Origin: Candidatus Blautia faecigallinarum
GTDB lineage: Bacteria > Bacillota > Clostridia > Lachnospirales > Lachnospiraceae
DNA length: 43,023 bases
Direction: 5' to 3'
Assembly (NCBI GenBank): GCA_019116385.1
Contig: DXBU01000058.1
Span: 1 to 43,023 of the forward strand
Shown here: positions 16,510 through 24,953 of the stretch, piece by piece
Layout: each line of letters begins with the position of its first letter
How positions within the stretch are numbered: position 1 is the stretch's first letter
Position numbers and translations under genes: made by a program
Notes under the pieces: generated by a model
Database searches by the model: none
What the model saw: only the letters and a program-made list of their open reading frames with translations
What the model was told of the DNA's origin: nothing

Positions 16510-17319
16510 TTAGTCCAATTCTCCGTGTGCTTCCTTTACCACTGCTTCTATGGAAATCGTATCCGGCAGACGCACCTGCGTCCCTTCTTCTCTTTTTTTC
16601 AGATGGAGCAGATACTCAATATTGCCTTCTGGTCCTTTGATCGGGGAAAAGGACAGATGCAGAGGCTGCATCCAGATTCCCATTGCATAGGATACAACCG
16701 CGCGGATCACTTCCTGATGCACCGCCGGGTCCCGGACAACTCCTTTTTTTCCAACCTTTTCTCTTCCGGCCTCAAATTGGGGCTTGATCAGGCATACGAT
16801 TTCCCCCTCCTCCGTCAGGAGATTCCTTACCGGGAGCAAGACCTTGGTAAGGGAAATAAAGGACACGTCTATGGAAGAAAATTCCACCTTTTCTTCTATG
16901 TCTTCCGGAAGGACATAACGGATATTGGTTTTTTCCATGCATACCACGCGCGGGTCATTGCGCAGCTTCCAGTCCAGCTGCCCGTATCCCACATCTACCG
17001 AATACACCTTAGACCCGTGATTTTGCAGCATACAGTCTGTAAAACCTCCTGTGGAGGCCCCTACATCCATGCACACTTTGCCTTCCAGGGAAATCCCGAA
17101 ATTTTTCATGGCTTTTTCAAGCTTTAATCCGCCCCTGCTCACATAGGGAAGCAGGTTTCCTCTCACTTCGATCTGAACGGTTTCCGGAAACATGGTCCCC
17201 GCCTTGTCTTCTTTTTGTCCGTCCACGTAAACTTCGCCGGCCATGATGCAGGCTTTGGCCTTCTCCCTGGAGGGGGCAAGGGAACGTTCCGTCATTAGGA
17301 CATCCAGTCTTTTTTTCAT
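16510..17319 (-). CDS. tlyA: TlyA-family rRNA 2'-O-methyltransferase / S4-domain protein
   Basis: TlyA methylates ribose in rRNA; in mycobacteria it targets 16S C1409 and 23S C1920. The 269-residue protein has an N-terminal S4 RNA-binding domain (residues about 1-60, RLDVLMTERSLAPSREKAKACIMAGEVYV). The FtsJ-like SAM domain follows, with CMDVGASTGGFTDCML as the SAM loop and VDVGYGQLDWKLRND. It starts one base after the dxs stop, so translation is coupled. The dxs-tlyA-nadK order is conserved in clostridia. Hemolysin annotations for this family are historical. Confidence 0.93.
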   Translation of the reverse strand: MKKRLDVLMTERSLAPSREKAKACIMAGEVYVDGQKEDKAGTMFPETVQIEVRGNLLPYVSRGGLKLEKAMKNFGISLEGKVCMDVGASTGGFTDCMLQNHGSKVYSVDVGYGQLDWKLRNDPRVVCMEKTNIRYVLPEDIEEKVEFSSIDVSFISLTKVLLPVRNLLTEEGEIVCLIKPQFEAGREKVGKKGVVRDPAVHQEVIRAVVSYAMGIWMQPLHLSFSPIKGPEGNIEYLLHLKKREEGTQVRLPDTISIEAVVKEAHGELD

Positions 17320-17320
17320 G

Positions 17321-19180
17321 CTATTCCTCGAATTCTTCTATTGCCTGAAGGATACGGCGGGCAGACAGGCCGATCCTGTCATAAAGGCTTTCCACCTCTC
17401 CGTGGTGGACAAATCTGTCCCAGATAGCCACAGGCAGGACTCTAACCTGGGGATGGCAGGACTCCATATAGGCAGCCACATGTTCTCCGAATCCTCCGCT
17501 TTTTACATTTTCTTCTACAGTTACAAATATCCGATGGTCTTTTGCCAATTCGTCAAGGAGTGCCGTATCCATAGGCTTTACAAACCTTACGTTCACAAAG
17601 GTAGGATCCGCCCCTGTCTGCCTCAGCCCATCCAGAACCTGTTCACAGATTTTAACCATGTTTCCTACGCCCAGGATCGCCAGTTTTTCTCCCCTGTGCA
17701 GGATCTCACTTTTTCCCAGGGCGATCGGCTCCTTGTATTCCGAAAGGCCCTCATAAGCCGTGCCCCTTGGGTAGCGCAAAGCCACCGGTCCGTTATAGGA
17801 AACGGCAAACTTGAGCATTTCTTCCAGTTCCCATCCGTTTTTGGGCGCCATCACGGTCATGTTGGGCATCATGGTAAGATAGGAAAGATCAAAACAGCCC
17901 TGATGGGTTTCTCCGTCTGCGCCTACCAGACCCGCCCGGTCCACTGCAAGGATCACATGGAGCTTCTGCATACATACGTCGTGAAGGATCTGGTCTACCG
18001 CTCTCTGAAGAAAAGACGAGTAGACTGCCGCCACAGGGATCATCCCTCCCAGTGCCAGCCCTGCTGCAAAGGTAACGGCATGTTCTTCCGCGATCCCCAC
18101 GTCAAAAAACCGCTCCGGATACGCTTTTTGAAATTTCAAAAGGCCCGTTCCCTCAGGCATGGCAGCCGTGACTGCGGTAAGCCTTTTCTGGCTTTTCCCC
18201 AAACGTACCATGGTTTTTCCGAAAATGTCCGTATACGTAGGAGCTTTTTTTTCTGAAAGAGGCTTCCCGGTCATAATATCAAAGGGGCCGGTTCCATGGA
18301 AACGGTCCGGATGGGTGCTGGCCGGAACATAGCCTTTTCCTTTTTTCGTCAGCACATGGACCACTACCGGTCCTTCCACCCTTTTTGCCTCGTTGAACAG
18401 CTTCATCATCTGGCGCATATTGTGTCCGTCCACCGGTCCCAAGTAGGTAAGTCCCATATTTTCAAAAAGCATTCCCGGGATGAACAGCTGCTTGATGCTG
18501 CTTTTGGTCTTGCGCACAGTATCCACAATGGCCGTTCCCACTCCCGGGATCTTGGTGAGCTTTTTTGTCACATTCAGCTTGATCCCGGTATAGGCTTCTG
18601 CGGTCCGGAGGGAACTCAGATAAGTTGATATCCCTCCCACATTTGGAGAAATGGACATACTGTTGTCGTTTATGATGATAATAAAATTTGTTTTCAGTTC
18701 TGCGGCATTGTTCAGTGCCTCATAGGCCATACCGCCGGTGAGGGCGCCGTCGCCTATAACAGAAACCACATAATGCTTCTGGCCCAGGATATCCCGTGCC
18801 CTCACATACCCCAGCCCTGCGGAAACGGAGTTGGAACTGTGGCCTGTATCAAAGGCATCACAATCGCTTTCGCTTCTTTTTGGGAAACCGCTTAGGCCGC
18901 CCTCCTTGCGAAGGGTTGCAAAAGCATCCTTTCTTCCGGTCAGGATCTTGTGGGTATATGCCTGGTGGCCAACATCCCATATAAGCTTATCCTCTGGAAA
19001 ATCCAGCACGTTATGAAGGGCGATGGTAAGTTCCACCACCCCAAGATTGGAGGCCAGATGTCCCCCGGTGCTGCTCACCGAGCGGATCAGCATGCCACGG
19101 ATCTCCTCCGCCAGGGCAGGAAAATCTGCCAGGGGGATCTTATGGATGTCATTTGGCTTTTTTATCTTTTCCAGAATCAT
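17321..19180 (-). CDS. dxs: 1-deoxy-D-xylulose-5-phosphate synthase
   Basis: DXS condenses pyruvate and glyceraldehyde-3-phosphate with thiamine diphosphate, the first step of the MEP isoprenoid pathway. From the chosen ATG it has 619 residues. The motifs are WDVGHQAYTHKILTGR, the TPP/Mg motif GDGALTGGMAYEALNNA, the transketolase central part EGTGLLKFQKAYPERFFDVGIAEEHAV, and DRAGLVGADGETHQG. The frame is open 27 codons upstream into ispA, but that stretch is not DXS-like, and AAGGA precedes the ATG at 19180. ispA, the prenyl synthase downstream in the same pathway, is directly upstream in the operon. Confidence 0.96.
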   Translation of the reverse strand: MILEKIKKPNDIHKIPLADFPALAEEIRGMLIRSVSSTGGHLASNLGVVELTIALHNVLDFPEDKLIWDVGHQAYTHKILTGRKDAFATLRKEGGLSGFPKRSESDCDAFDTGHSSNSVSAGLGYVRARDILGQKHYVVSVIGDGALTGGMAYEALNNAAELKTNFIIIINDNSMSISPNVGGISTYLSSLRTAEAYTGIKLNVTKKLTKIPGVGTAIVDTVRKTKSSIKQLFIPGMLFENMGLTYLGPVDGHNMRQMMKLFNEAKRVEGPVVVHVLTKKGKGYVPASTHPDRFHGTGPFDIMTGKPLSEKKAPTYTDIFGKTMVRLGKSQKRLTAVTAAMPEGTGLLKFQKAYPERFFDVGIAEEHAVTFAAGLALGGMIPVAAVYSSFLQRAVDQILHDVCMQKLHVILAVDRAGLVGADGETHQGCFDLSYLTMMPNMTVMAPKNGWELEEMLKFAVSYNGPVALRYPRGTAYEGLSEYKEPIALGKSEILHRGEKLAILGVGNMVKICEQVLDGLRQTGADPTFVNVRFVKPMDTALLDELAKDHRIFVTVEENVKSGGFGEHVAAYMESCHPQVRVLPVAIWDRFVHHGEVESLYDRIGLSARRILQAIEEFEE

Positions 19181-19193
19181 TTGTATCCTTCTT

Positions 19194-20081
19194 TCATTTT
19201 CTGCGGCTGACCAGGGATTCCACCAGCAGACACAGAAATTCATTTTTTTGTTCCAGACCATTTAGAATGTCCAGTGCCTCTTTTGACAGTTCTTCGGTCC
19301 TTTTGGATGCCTCCTCTATTCCGTACAGTGTTACATAGGTGATCTTATGGTTTTTTTCGTCGCTTCCCACCGGTTTCCCCAGTTCTTCTTTGGTGCTGAT
19401 CACATCCAGGACATCGTCCCTGATCTGAAAGGCAAGGCCGATATTTCCGGCGGCACGCTGGATAAGGGCTGTCTTTTCCTCATCTGCTCCGGCAAGCACC
19501 GCTCCTGTCATCATAGAGGCTTCGATCAGGGCAGACGTCTTGTGCCGGTAAATATAATCCAGCATCTCTCTATCCAAAGGCTTTCCGTCATTTTCCACGT
19601 CTACACTCTGTCCGCCCAGCATTCCATAAAGGCCGGTTTTTGCCGCCATGATCTTCATGGCGGTTATCACCCTTTCCTTCTTTTGGGTAAGAGCAAAGGC
19701 CTGCAGCATCGTTTCATAAGCATAATTTAAAAGGGCCACTCCCCCAAGCACTCCCATCGCTTCCCCGAATACCCGGTGGGTCGTAAGTCTGCCTCTGCGA
19801 TAATCGTCATTATCTATGGCAGGAAGATCATCGTGGATCAGCGAATGGGTATGGATCATCTCGATCGCCGCAGCAAAAGGCTCCGCCAGTTTTTCCTCCC
19901 CTCCAAACAAGCGGCAGGTTTCCATAAGGAGCAGAGGGCGGATCCGTTTTCCTCCCCCGCACATGCTGTAATTCATGGCTTTCGCCATGGCGGCCTGAAA
20001 ACCTTCTTCCTTAGGAAGAAAACCCTGAATGATCCCTTCAATCTCTTTGACTTTTTTTTCTAATTCAGTTTGAAAATTCAC
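19194..20081 (-). CDS. ispA: Polyprenyl (farnesyl/geranyl) diphosphate synthase
   Basis: This enzyme adds IPP to DMAPP and GPP to make farnesyl diphosphate. The 295-residue protein carries the first Asp-rich motif in LIHDDLPAIDNDDYRRG, the second in FQIRDDVLDV, and the typical GGKRIRPLLLMETCRLFGG. Chain length (C15 versus C10 or C20) is inferred from the family and operon place. The start is GTG and overlaps xseB by 17 nt. dxs follows by 13 nt. Confidence 0.94.
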   Translation of the reverse strand: MNFQTELEKKVKEIEGIIQGFLPKEEGFQAAMAKAMNYSMCGGGKRIRPLLLMETCRLFGGEEKLAEPFAAAIEMIHTHSLIHDDLPAIDNDDYRRGRLTTHRVFGEAMGVLGGVALLNYAYETMLQAFALTQKKERVITAMKIMAAKTGLYGMLGGQSVDVENDGKPLDREMLDYIYRHKTSALIEASMMTGAVLAGADEEKTALIQRAAGNIGLAFQIRDDVLDVISTKEELGKPVGSDEKNHKITYVTLYGIEEASKRTEELSKEALDILNGLEQKNEFLCLLVESLVSRRK

Positions 20082-20292
20082 TTAACGTCCCATCCTCATT
20101 CATCTGCAGCATTTTCTTTTCCACTGTGTCCAGCTTCTCGCTGCAGTATTTTAGTGATTCCATACCTTGTTTATAAAAGCGGAAGGATTCTTCCAGGGAT
20201 GTCTCCCTTTCCTCCAGCTTCTGAGCCAGCGTATCCAGCTCCTTGAACGCTTCTTCTATGGTTTTCTCTTCTGCTTTTGTCTCTTCTGTCAT
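20065..20292 (-). CDS. xseB: Exodeoxyribonuclease VII small subunit
   Basis: XseB binds XseA to form the single-strand exonuclease VII. The 75-residue protein has the family core IEEAFKELDTLAQKLEERETSLEESFRFYKQGMESLKYCSEKL, mostly helical. It overlaps xseA by 4 nt and ispA by 17 nt, giving a strongly coupled set. Length is typical (70-80). Confidence 0.94.
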   Translation of the reverse strand: MTEETKAEEKTIEEAFKELDTLAQKLEERETSLEESFRFYKQGMESLKYCSEKLDTVEKKMLQMNEDGTLSEFSN

Positions 20293-21551
20293 ATTCTTTT
20301 TTCCTCCCTGATCTCCTGTACCGATGCGCGGATCTCTCCGTCTGTCACCGCGATATTTAGGATTTCTCCCGGGGTCACTTCTTTTATACTGGTCACTGTA
20401 TGATTCTTTTCATTGGAAACATAGGAAAAGCCCTGATTCAATTTCCGAAGGGGAGAGAGTCCCTGGAATTTTTCCAGATAAATGGACAGTCTGCTCCGAC
20501 GGTCAAAAAGCTTTCCTTCCATACCGGCCTGCATTTTTTCTTCCAGATCCGCAAGATACTGGCGCATCTCCCTAAGCCGGCTCTGGGGGCTTAAATACTG
20601 CATCCGCATCTGATACTGGGACATTTTGCTTTTATATAGTTCCATCCGGTTCTGCATCGCTCTTTGTATCCGTTCTCTAAATGCCCCTGCCGTTTCCAGC
20701 ACACTGCGGTAATCGTCCACTGCCAATTCTGCCGCGGCAGAAGGAGTCGGCGCCCGCAGATCCGCTGCAAAATCCGCGATAGTAAAGTCTGTCTCATGGC
20801 CCACCGCCGAGATGATCGGCGTTTGGCACTCAAAAATAGCCCGTGCCACTTTTTCTTCGTTAAAAGCCCAGAGATCCTCTATGGAACCGCCGCCCCGTCC
20901 GATGATGATCACATCTACGCCTGCTTCATCCAGCATGCGGATACCCTTTACGATACTGTCAGCTGCGCCTTCTCCCTGTACCAGGGCAGGATACAGGATG
21001 ATCTGAAGGAAGGGATTCCTCCGCAGAGAGATGTTCCGTATGTCCTGTACGGCGGCACCGGTGGGCGCGGTCACAACCCCCAGCTTTTTGATAAATCTGG
21101 GGATCGGCTGCTTGTACTCCTGGGCAAACATGCCCATCTCTTCCAACTCCTGCTTAAGCGCAAGAAAGCGCTCATACAGAGCGCCTGCCCCTTCCAGGGT
21201 GATTTCTTTTACATAAAGCTGGTATCTCCCGTCACGCTCGTATACGTCCACCGTACCTTTGGCAATGATCTTGTCCCCGTCTTTCATCCGAAAAGAAAGG
21301 CCCCGCCGGTTTCCCGCAAACATTACACAGCTTAGAACGCCGGTTTCGTCTTTCAAAGAGAAATAAATGTGTCCGCTGGTATGATATTTTAAATTTGATA
21401 CTTCTCCTTTTACAGCTAGTTTCTGCAGAAAAAAGTCCTGCACAAACATATTTTTCACATACCGGTTTACCTGCCCTACGGAATAAACCCGGTTTTTCAG
21501 CATCCCCTCCCGGGGCAGAGAGGCAGTTCCGGAAAACTCTCTTTCTTTCAT
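20289..21551 (-). CDS. xseA: Exodeoxyribonuclease VII large subunit
   Basis: XseA is the catalytic subunit of exonuclease VII, which degrades single-stranded DNA from both ends. The 420-residue protein has an N-terminal OB fold (YSVGQVNRYVKNMF, VKGEVSNLKYHTSGHIYFSLKD). The catalytic region follows, with GVVTAPTGAAVQDIRNISLRRNP, IIGRGGGSIEDLWAFNEE and ISAVGHETDFTIADFAADLRAPTPSAAAE, then a coiled coil. It overlaps nusB by 4 nt at the start and xseB by 4 nt at the end. Confidence 0.96.
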   Translation of the reverse strand: MKEREFSGTASLPREGMLKNRVYSVGQVNRYVKNMFVQDFFLQKLAVKGEVSNLKYHTSGHIYFSLKDETGVLSCVMFAGNRRGLSFRMKDGDKIIAKGTVDVYERDGRYQLYVKEITLEGAGALYERFLALKQELEEMGMFAQEYKQPIPRFIKKLGVVTAPTGAAVQDIRNISLRRNPFLQIILYPALVQGEGAADSIVKGIRMLDEAGVDVIIIGRGGGSIEDLWAFNEEKVARAIFECQTPIISAVGHETDFTIADFAADLRAPTPSAAAELAVDDYRSVLETAGAFRERIQRAMQNRMELYKSKMSQYQMRMQYLSPQSRLREMRQYLADLEEKMQAGMEGKLFDRRSRLSIYLEKFQGLSPLRKLNQGFSYVSNEKNHTVTSIKEVTPGEILNIAVTDGEIRASVQEIREEKRI

Positions 21552-21952
21552 GCTTCCTCTGCTACCTTGCCAAGTATTCCGTTTACGAAAGAGCCGGAGG
21601 TTTCTCCGCCAAAGCGCTTGACCAGTTCTACGGCTTCGTTGATGGCCACGCCTACCGGCACGTCCGGATCATATTTCAGCTCATAGACTGCAAGGCGCAG
21701 GGCGGTCAGGTCTACCCGGCTCATACGTTTGGTCTTCCAGCCATGGCTGTGTTCATTTAAGATCTGGTCGATCTCTTTTAAATGTTCCAGCACATGCTGA
21801 TATTTTTCTTCCATATAAGCCTGGTCTTCTTCTTTGAGATCCTCAAGGCTTTCAAAATAAAGAGAAAGCTGCTGGGGCATTTCTTCTTTGGAATTGAACT
21901 GTGTCATGAACAGCAGCTTAAAAATATGTTCTCTTTGTTCTCTTCTTCCCAT
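21548..21952 (-). CDS. nusB: Transcription antitermination factor NusB
   Basis: NusB with NusE (S10) binds boxA and supports rRNA antitermination. The 134-residue all-helical protein shows RREQREHIFKLLFMTQF, ALRLAVYELKYDPDVPVGVAINEAVELVKRFGGETSGSFVNGILGK, the family C-terminal signature. It is 32 nt after the Asp23 gene and overlaps xseA by 4 nt. Confidence 0.96.
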   Translation of the reverse strand: MGRREQREHIFKLLFMTQFNSKEEMPQQLSLYFESLEDLKEEDQAYMEEKYQHVLEHLKEIDQILNEHSHGWKTKRMSRVDLTALRLAVYELKYDPDVPVGVAINEAVELVKRFGGETSGSFVNGILGKVAEEA

Positions 21953-21984
21953 AGTTTCCTCCTAATATAGAAAAAAGGAAAGGT

Positions 21985-22371
21985 TTACTTTCCTTTTTCG
22001 TTCTCCATGTCTACACTGGCGATCCTGATATTTACATCTGCCACTTCCAGGCCTGTCATATTTTCGATGGAGGTTTTTACTTTGTCCTGGACCTTCTTGC
22101 TGGTCTCCAGGATATTTTTGCCGAATTCGATGTTCAGTGTCAGATCTACGGTGACCACGCCTTCCAGAACGGTTACTTTAACACCTTTGGAAAGGCTCTT
22201 CATCCCCAGCTTGCTCACCAGCTCGTTGGTAATGTTGCCGCCCATGGAAGCTACGCCTTCCACTTCCGTGGCTGCCAGCCCGGCGATCATAGCCACTACC
22301 TCATCTGCGATCTTCACTTCTCCGATCCCTCCTACATCCTGTATCTTATAAGTTGTTCTCTTTTCTGCCAT
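21985..22371 (-). CDS. Asp23/Gls24 family envelope-stress protein (YqhY-like)
   Basis: The 128-residue protein has the Asp23 core: GEVKIADEVVAMIAGLAATEVEGVASM, then KGVKVTVLEGVVTVDLTLNIEFGKNI and VQDKVKTSIENMTGLEVADVNIRIASV. Such proteins are cytoplasmic or membrane-tethered; B. subtilis YqhY, also next to nusB, is linked to acetyl-CoA carboxylase control. No transmembrane helix is seen. It heads the long operon and has AGGAGG upstream of its ATG. Confidence 0.92.
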   Translation of the reverse strand: MAEKRTTYKIQDVGGIGEVKIADEVVAMIAGLAATEVEGVASMGGNITNELVSKLGMKSLSKGVKVTVLEGVVTVDLTLNIEFGKNILETSKKVQDKVKTSIENMTGLEVADVNIRIASVDMENEKGK

Positions 22372-22394
22372 GCTAAACCCTCCTACGGATAAGG

Positions 22395-22421
22395 GATGGC
22401 CCTCTTGTCAGGGCCGCCCGT
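22395..22421 (-). promoter_or_regulatory. GC-rich hairpin in the asp23 leader
   Basis: GGGCGGCCCT...AGGGCCATCCC forms a stem with a 6-nt loop in the leader of the long operon, between its promoter and the Asp23 start codon. No T-run follows it, so it is not a standard terminator; a leader or mRNA-stability role is inference. Confidence 0.35.
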
Positions 22422-22445
22422 TTCTATCGTTAATAGTCTAAGCTT

Positions 22446-22474
22446 ATTATAGCAAAAGGGAAAATAAATGAAAA
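22446..22474 (-). promoter_or_regulatory. Predicted promoter of the asp23-nusB-...-recN operon
   Basis: The minus strand reads TTTTCA-N17-TATAAT, with -35 at 22469-22474 and -10 at 22446-22451, close behind the prfC stop. The -10 is perfect, the -35 weak. Confidence 0.5.
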
Positions 22475-22478
22475 GGGT

Positions 22479-24068
22479 TTATTTACTGAATTCTGTCAAG
22501 ATAAGTCCCGGATTTCGATCCAGGGTCATGCCCACACTCCAGGCATTAATAAACAGAAGCAGCGGGTTTCCTTTTAAATCGGTGACTTTCTTCATATCGG
22601 AGGTTCCGGTGATCTTGTCCACGTTCACTTCCTCCTTGTTGGCGATCCAGCGGATATGCTCGTATGGCAGGTTTTCCAGGCGGATCTCCACATTGTACTC
22701 ATTTTCCAGACGGTACTTCAGCACATCAAACTGCAGCACGCCTACCACGCCCACGATGATCTCCTCCATACCGGTATTCAGCTCCTGGAAGATCTGGATG
22801 GCACCTTCCTGGGCGATCTGATTGATCCCCTTTACAAACTGCTTTCTTTTCATGGTATCGATCTGGCGCACCCTTGCAAAATGTTCCGGGGCAAAGGTAG
22901 GGATCCCCTCAAAAGCAAATTTTTTTCCTGGGGCACAGATGGTATCTCCAATGGAAAAAATACCCGGGTCAAAAACACCGATGATGTCTCCCGCATAGGC
23001 CTCGTCTACCACATGGCGCTCCTCTGCCATCATCTGCTGGGGCTGGAGAAGGCGCATTTTTTTGTCGCCCTGGACATGGTAAACTTCCTGGGAGGCCTGG
23101 AATTTTCCGGAGCAGATCCGCATAAAGGCGATCCGGTCTCTGTGGGCCTTGTTCATATTGGCCTGGATCTTAAACACAAAGGCAGAAAAATCGTCGGACA
23201 TGGGATCGATCTCCCCGGCGTCTGACAGTCTGGGAAGAGGGGATGTAGTCATCTTCAAAAAATGCTCCAAAAATGTTTCCACACCGAAATTGGTCAGGGC
23301 AGAACCGAAAAACACCGGCGTCAGGTTTCCCTTGTCCACCTGCTCCTGATCAAAATCCGCGCTGGCGCCGTCTAAAAGTTCGATCTCCTCCAAAAGCTGC
23401 TCTTTTTGTTCCGGATCCACTACCTCAGAAAGTCTGGGCTCATCAATACCGATCTCTTCTATCACGCCTTCCTTTGTTCCTTTCTGGGTGTCTGAAAAGA
23501 TCAGCACTTTTTTGGTGTTCCGGTCATATACGCCGCGGAATTTCTTTCCGGAACCGATGGGCCAGTTGACCGGGCAGGTGGCAATACCCAGTTCTTTTTC
23601 GATCTCATCTAAAAGGTCAAAGGTATCGTTGGCATCCCGGTCCATTTTATTGATAAAAGTAAAGATAGGAATGTGGCGCATCACACAGACCTTAAACAGC
23701 TTTCTGGTCTGGGCCTCTACGCCCTTGGATCCGTCTATGACCATCACGGCAGAATCCGCAGCCATCAGCGTCCGGTAGGTATCTTCTGAGAAATCCTGGT
23801 GTCCCGGGGTATCCAGGATATTGATGCAGTAACCCTCATAATGGAACTGGAGTACAGAGGAAGTAACGGAAATTCCTCTTTCTTTTTCGATCTCCATCCA
23901 GTCCGATACTGCATGGCGGGCAGTGGCCTTGCCTTTCACGCTTCCTGCAAGATTGATCGCTCCGCCATACAGCAGAAATTTTTCTGTGAGAGTAGTTTTG
24001 CCGGCATCCGGGTGGGATATTATGGCAAAGGTTCTTCTTTTTTCTATTTCTTTCGTATACTTCGACAC
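22479..24068 (-). CDS. prfC: Peptide chain release factor 3
   Basis: RF3 is a GTPase that removes RF1/RF2 from ribosomes after termination. From the chosen GTG the protein has 529 residues. It has G1 SHPDAGKTTLTEK, G2/switch I ERGISVTSSV, G3 DTPGHQDF, G4 NKMDRD, the OB domain from about residue 290 and the C-terminal RF3 domain (GVVGVLQFDVLKYRLENEYNV). The frame is open to an ATG nine codons upstream, but GTG at 24068 has AGGAGG six bases before it and fits family N-termini (SKYTKEIEKRRTFAI). It is a single gene between spoIIIAH and the asp23 operon. Confidence 0.95.
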   Translation of the reverse strand: MSKYTKEIEKRRTFAIISHPDAGKTTLTEKFLLYGGAINLAGSVKGKATARHAVSDWMEIEKERGISVTSSVLQFHYEGYCINILDTPGHQDFSEDTYRTLMAADSAVMVIDGSKGVEAQTRKLFKVCVMRHIPIFTFINKMDRDANDTFDLLDEIEKELGIATCPVNWPIGSGKKFRGVYDRNTKKVLIFSDTQKGTKEGVIEEIGIDEPRLSEVVDPEQKEQLLEEIELLDGASADFDQEQVDKGNLTPVFFGSALTNFGVETFLEHFLKMTTSPLPRLSDAGEIDPMSDDFSAFVFKIQANMNKAHRDRIAFMRICSGKFQASQEVYHVQGDKKMRLLQPQQMMAEERHVVDEAYAGDIIGVFDPGIFSIGDTICAPGKKFAFEGIPTFAPEHFARVRQIDTMKRKQFVKGINQIAQEGAIQIFQELNTGMEEIIVGVVGVLQFDVLKYRLENEYNVEIRLENLPYEHIRWIANKEEVNVDKITGTSDMKKVTDLKGNPLLLFINAWSVGMTLDRNPGLILTEFSK

Positions 24069-24112
24069 GTTTTGCCTCCTATACTTTCCTTTCACTTCTT
24101 TACAACAGTCCT

Positions 24113-24142
24113 ATTCTAGTATATGAAATACCCGGCTGTCAA
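24113..24142 (-). promoter_or_regulatory. Predicted SigA promoter of prfC
   Basis: The minus strand reads TTGACA-N18-TAGAAT, with -35 at 24137-24142 and -10 at 24113-24118, about 45 nt before the GTG start. Confidence 0.55.
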
Positions 24143-24171
24143 GGAGATTTCCTTTCCCGGAAGGGCTTTTC

Positions 24172-24942
24172 TTAATCGTAGATCCCTTCTGTGTCAATCT
24201 CATAGTCCTCATAGACGGGAGCGGCGGTTTCGCTGTCTGACGACATCCCGGTCTCTTCGCAGCCGCCGCTGTCTGATCCGTCTGAGGTTTCTTCATAAGC
24301 AGCGGTTTCCTGAGAATCTTCTTCGCCCTCATTTAGGGAGGAAATGATGATATTTTCCGCCGCAACTCCGGTTTTCCGCTTTACGATATCCTCGATCTGC
24401 GCCCTTTGGGCGTCCTCCAAAGGGATATCGGGAACTACTACATCTGCGGTCTCCCCAGTAAGATTTACCACCACGTTTTCAAAGCCCTTGGCATTTAAAA
24501 GCAATTCGGCAGCGGCTTCTTTTTCCGTAAGCTCGGTCATGGACACCATGGTATTGATCGCCTGCTGCTTCTGTTCATCTGCGATGTCCTGGTTATTGAT
24601 GATCTCCTGGAGATCTGCTTTATTCTGGGAACGGATCTGCTCTCTGCTCAGCTTTGCCTGGGCGGCAAAATTGGAAGAGCCGGTAAGTACTGCTTCCCCT
24701 GGTGTGCTGTCATCCTCTGTGGAATAAGTATCCTCCCCGCCATCCGTCCCGTTCTCATCCAAAAGGGCCGTCTCATCGGTCAGATCGTAGGCGGTTTCCT
24801 CAAGGATGCTGCTGGAATCTGTACTTGCCTCCGTATCCCCAAATCCTAAGTCCGCATCTGCAAAATTCAGGTATCCGGCTACTGCGATCAAGATGGCCAG
24901 AGAGGTAATGATTACCTGATTCTTTTTCATGATCTTTTTCAC
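24172..24942 (-). CDS. spoIIIAH: Stage III sporulation protein AH
   Basis: SpoIIIAH in the mother-cell membrane binds forespore SpoIIQ across the intermembrane space, forming the feeding-tube channel. The protein of about 256 residues has one N-terminal membrane helix (VIITSLAILIAVAGYLNF), an acidic Ser/Thr/Glu linker to about residue 85, and the ring-building EscJ/PulG-like domain (REQIRSQNKADLQEIINN, then TELTEKEAAAELLLNAKGFENVVVNL). A further 50 acidic residues rich in Glu, Ser and Tyr end the protein. The GTG at 24942 is preferred because AGGAG lies seven bases upstream. An ATG five codons earlier (24957) overlaps the spoIIIAG stop as ATGA and is an alternative. Confidence 0.9.
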   Translation of the reverse strand: MKKIMKKNQVIITSLAILIAVAGYLNFADADLGFGDTEASTDSSSILEETAYDLTDETALLDENGTDGGEDTYSTEDDSTPGEAVLTGSSNFAAQAKLSREQIRSQNKADLQEIINNQDIADEQKQQAINTMVSMTELTEKEAAAELLLNAKGFENVVVNLTGETADVVVPDIPLEDAQRAQIEDIVKRKTGVAAENIIISSLNEGEEDSQETAAYEETSDGSDSGGCEETGMSSDSETAAPVYEDYEIDTEGIYD

Positions 24943-24953
24943 TTTTTCTCTCC

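Noticed and set aside
19181..19261. Upstream extension of dxs by 27 codons
   Set aside because: It overlaps the end of ispA and its Trp/Cys-rich residues are unlike DXS.
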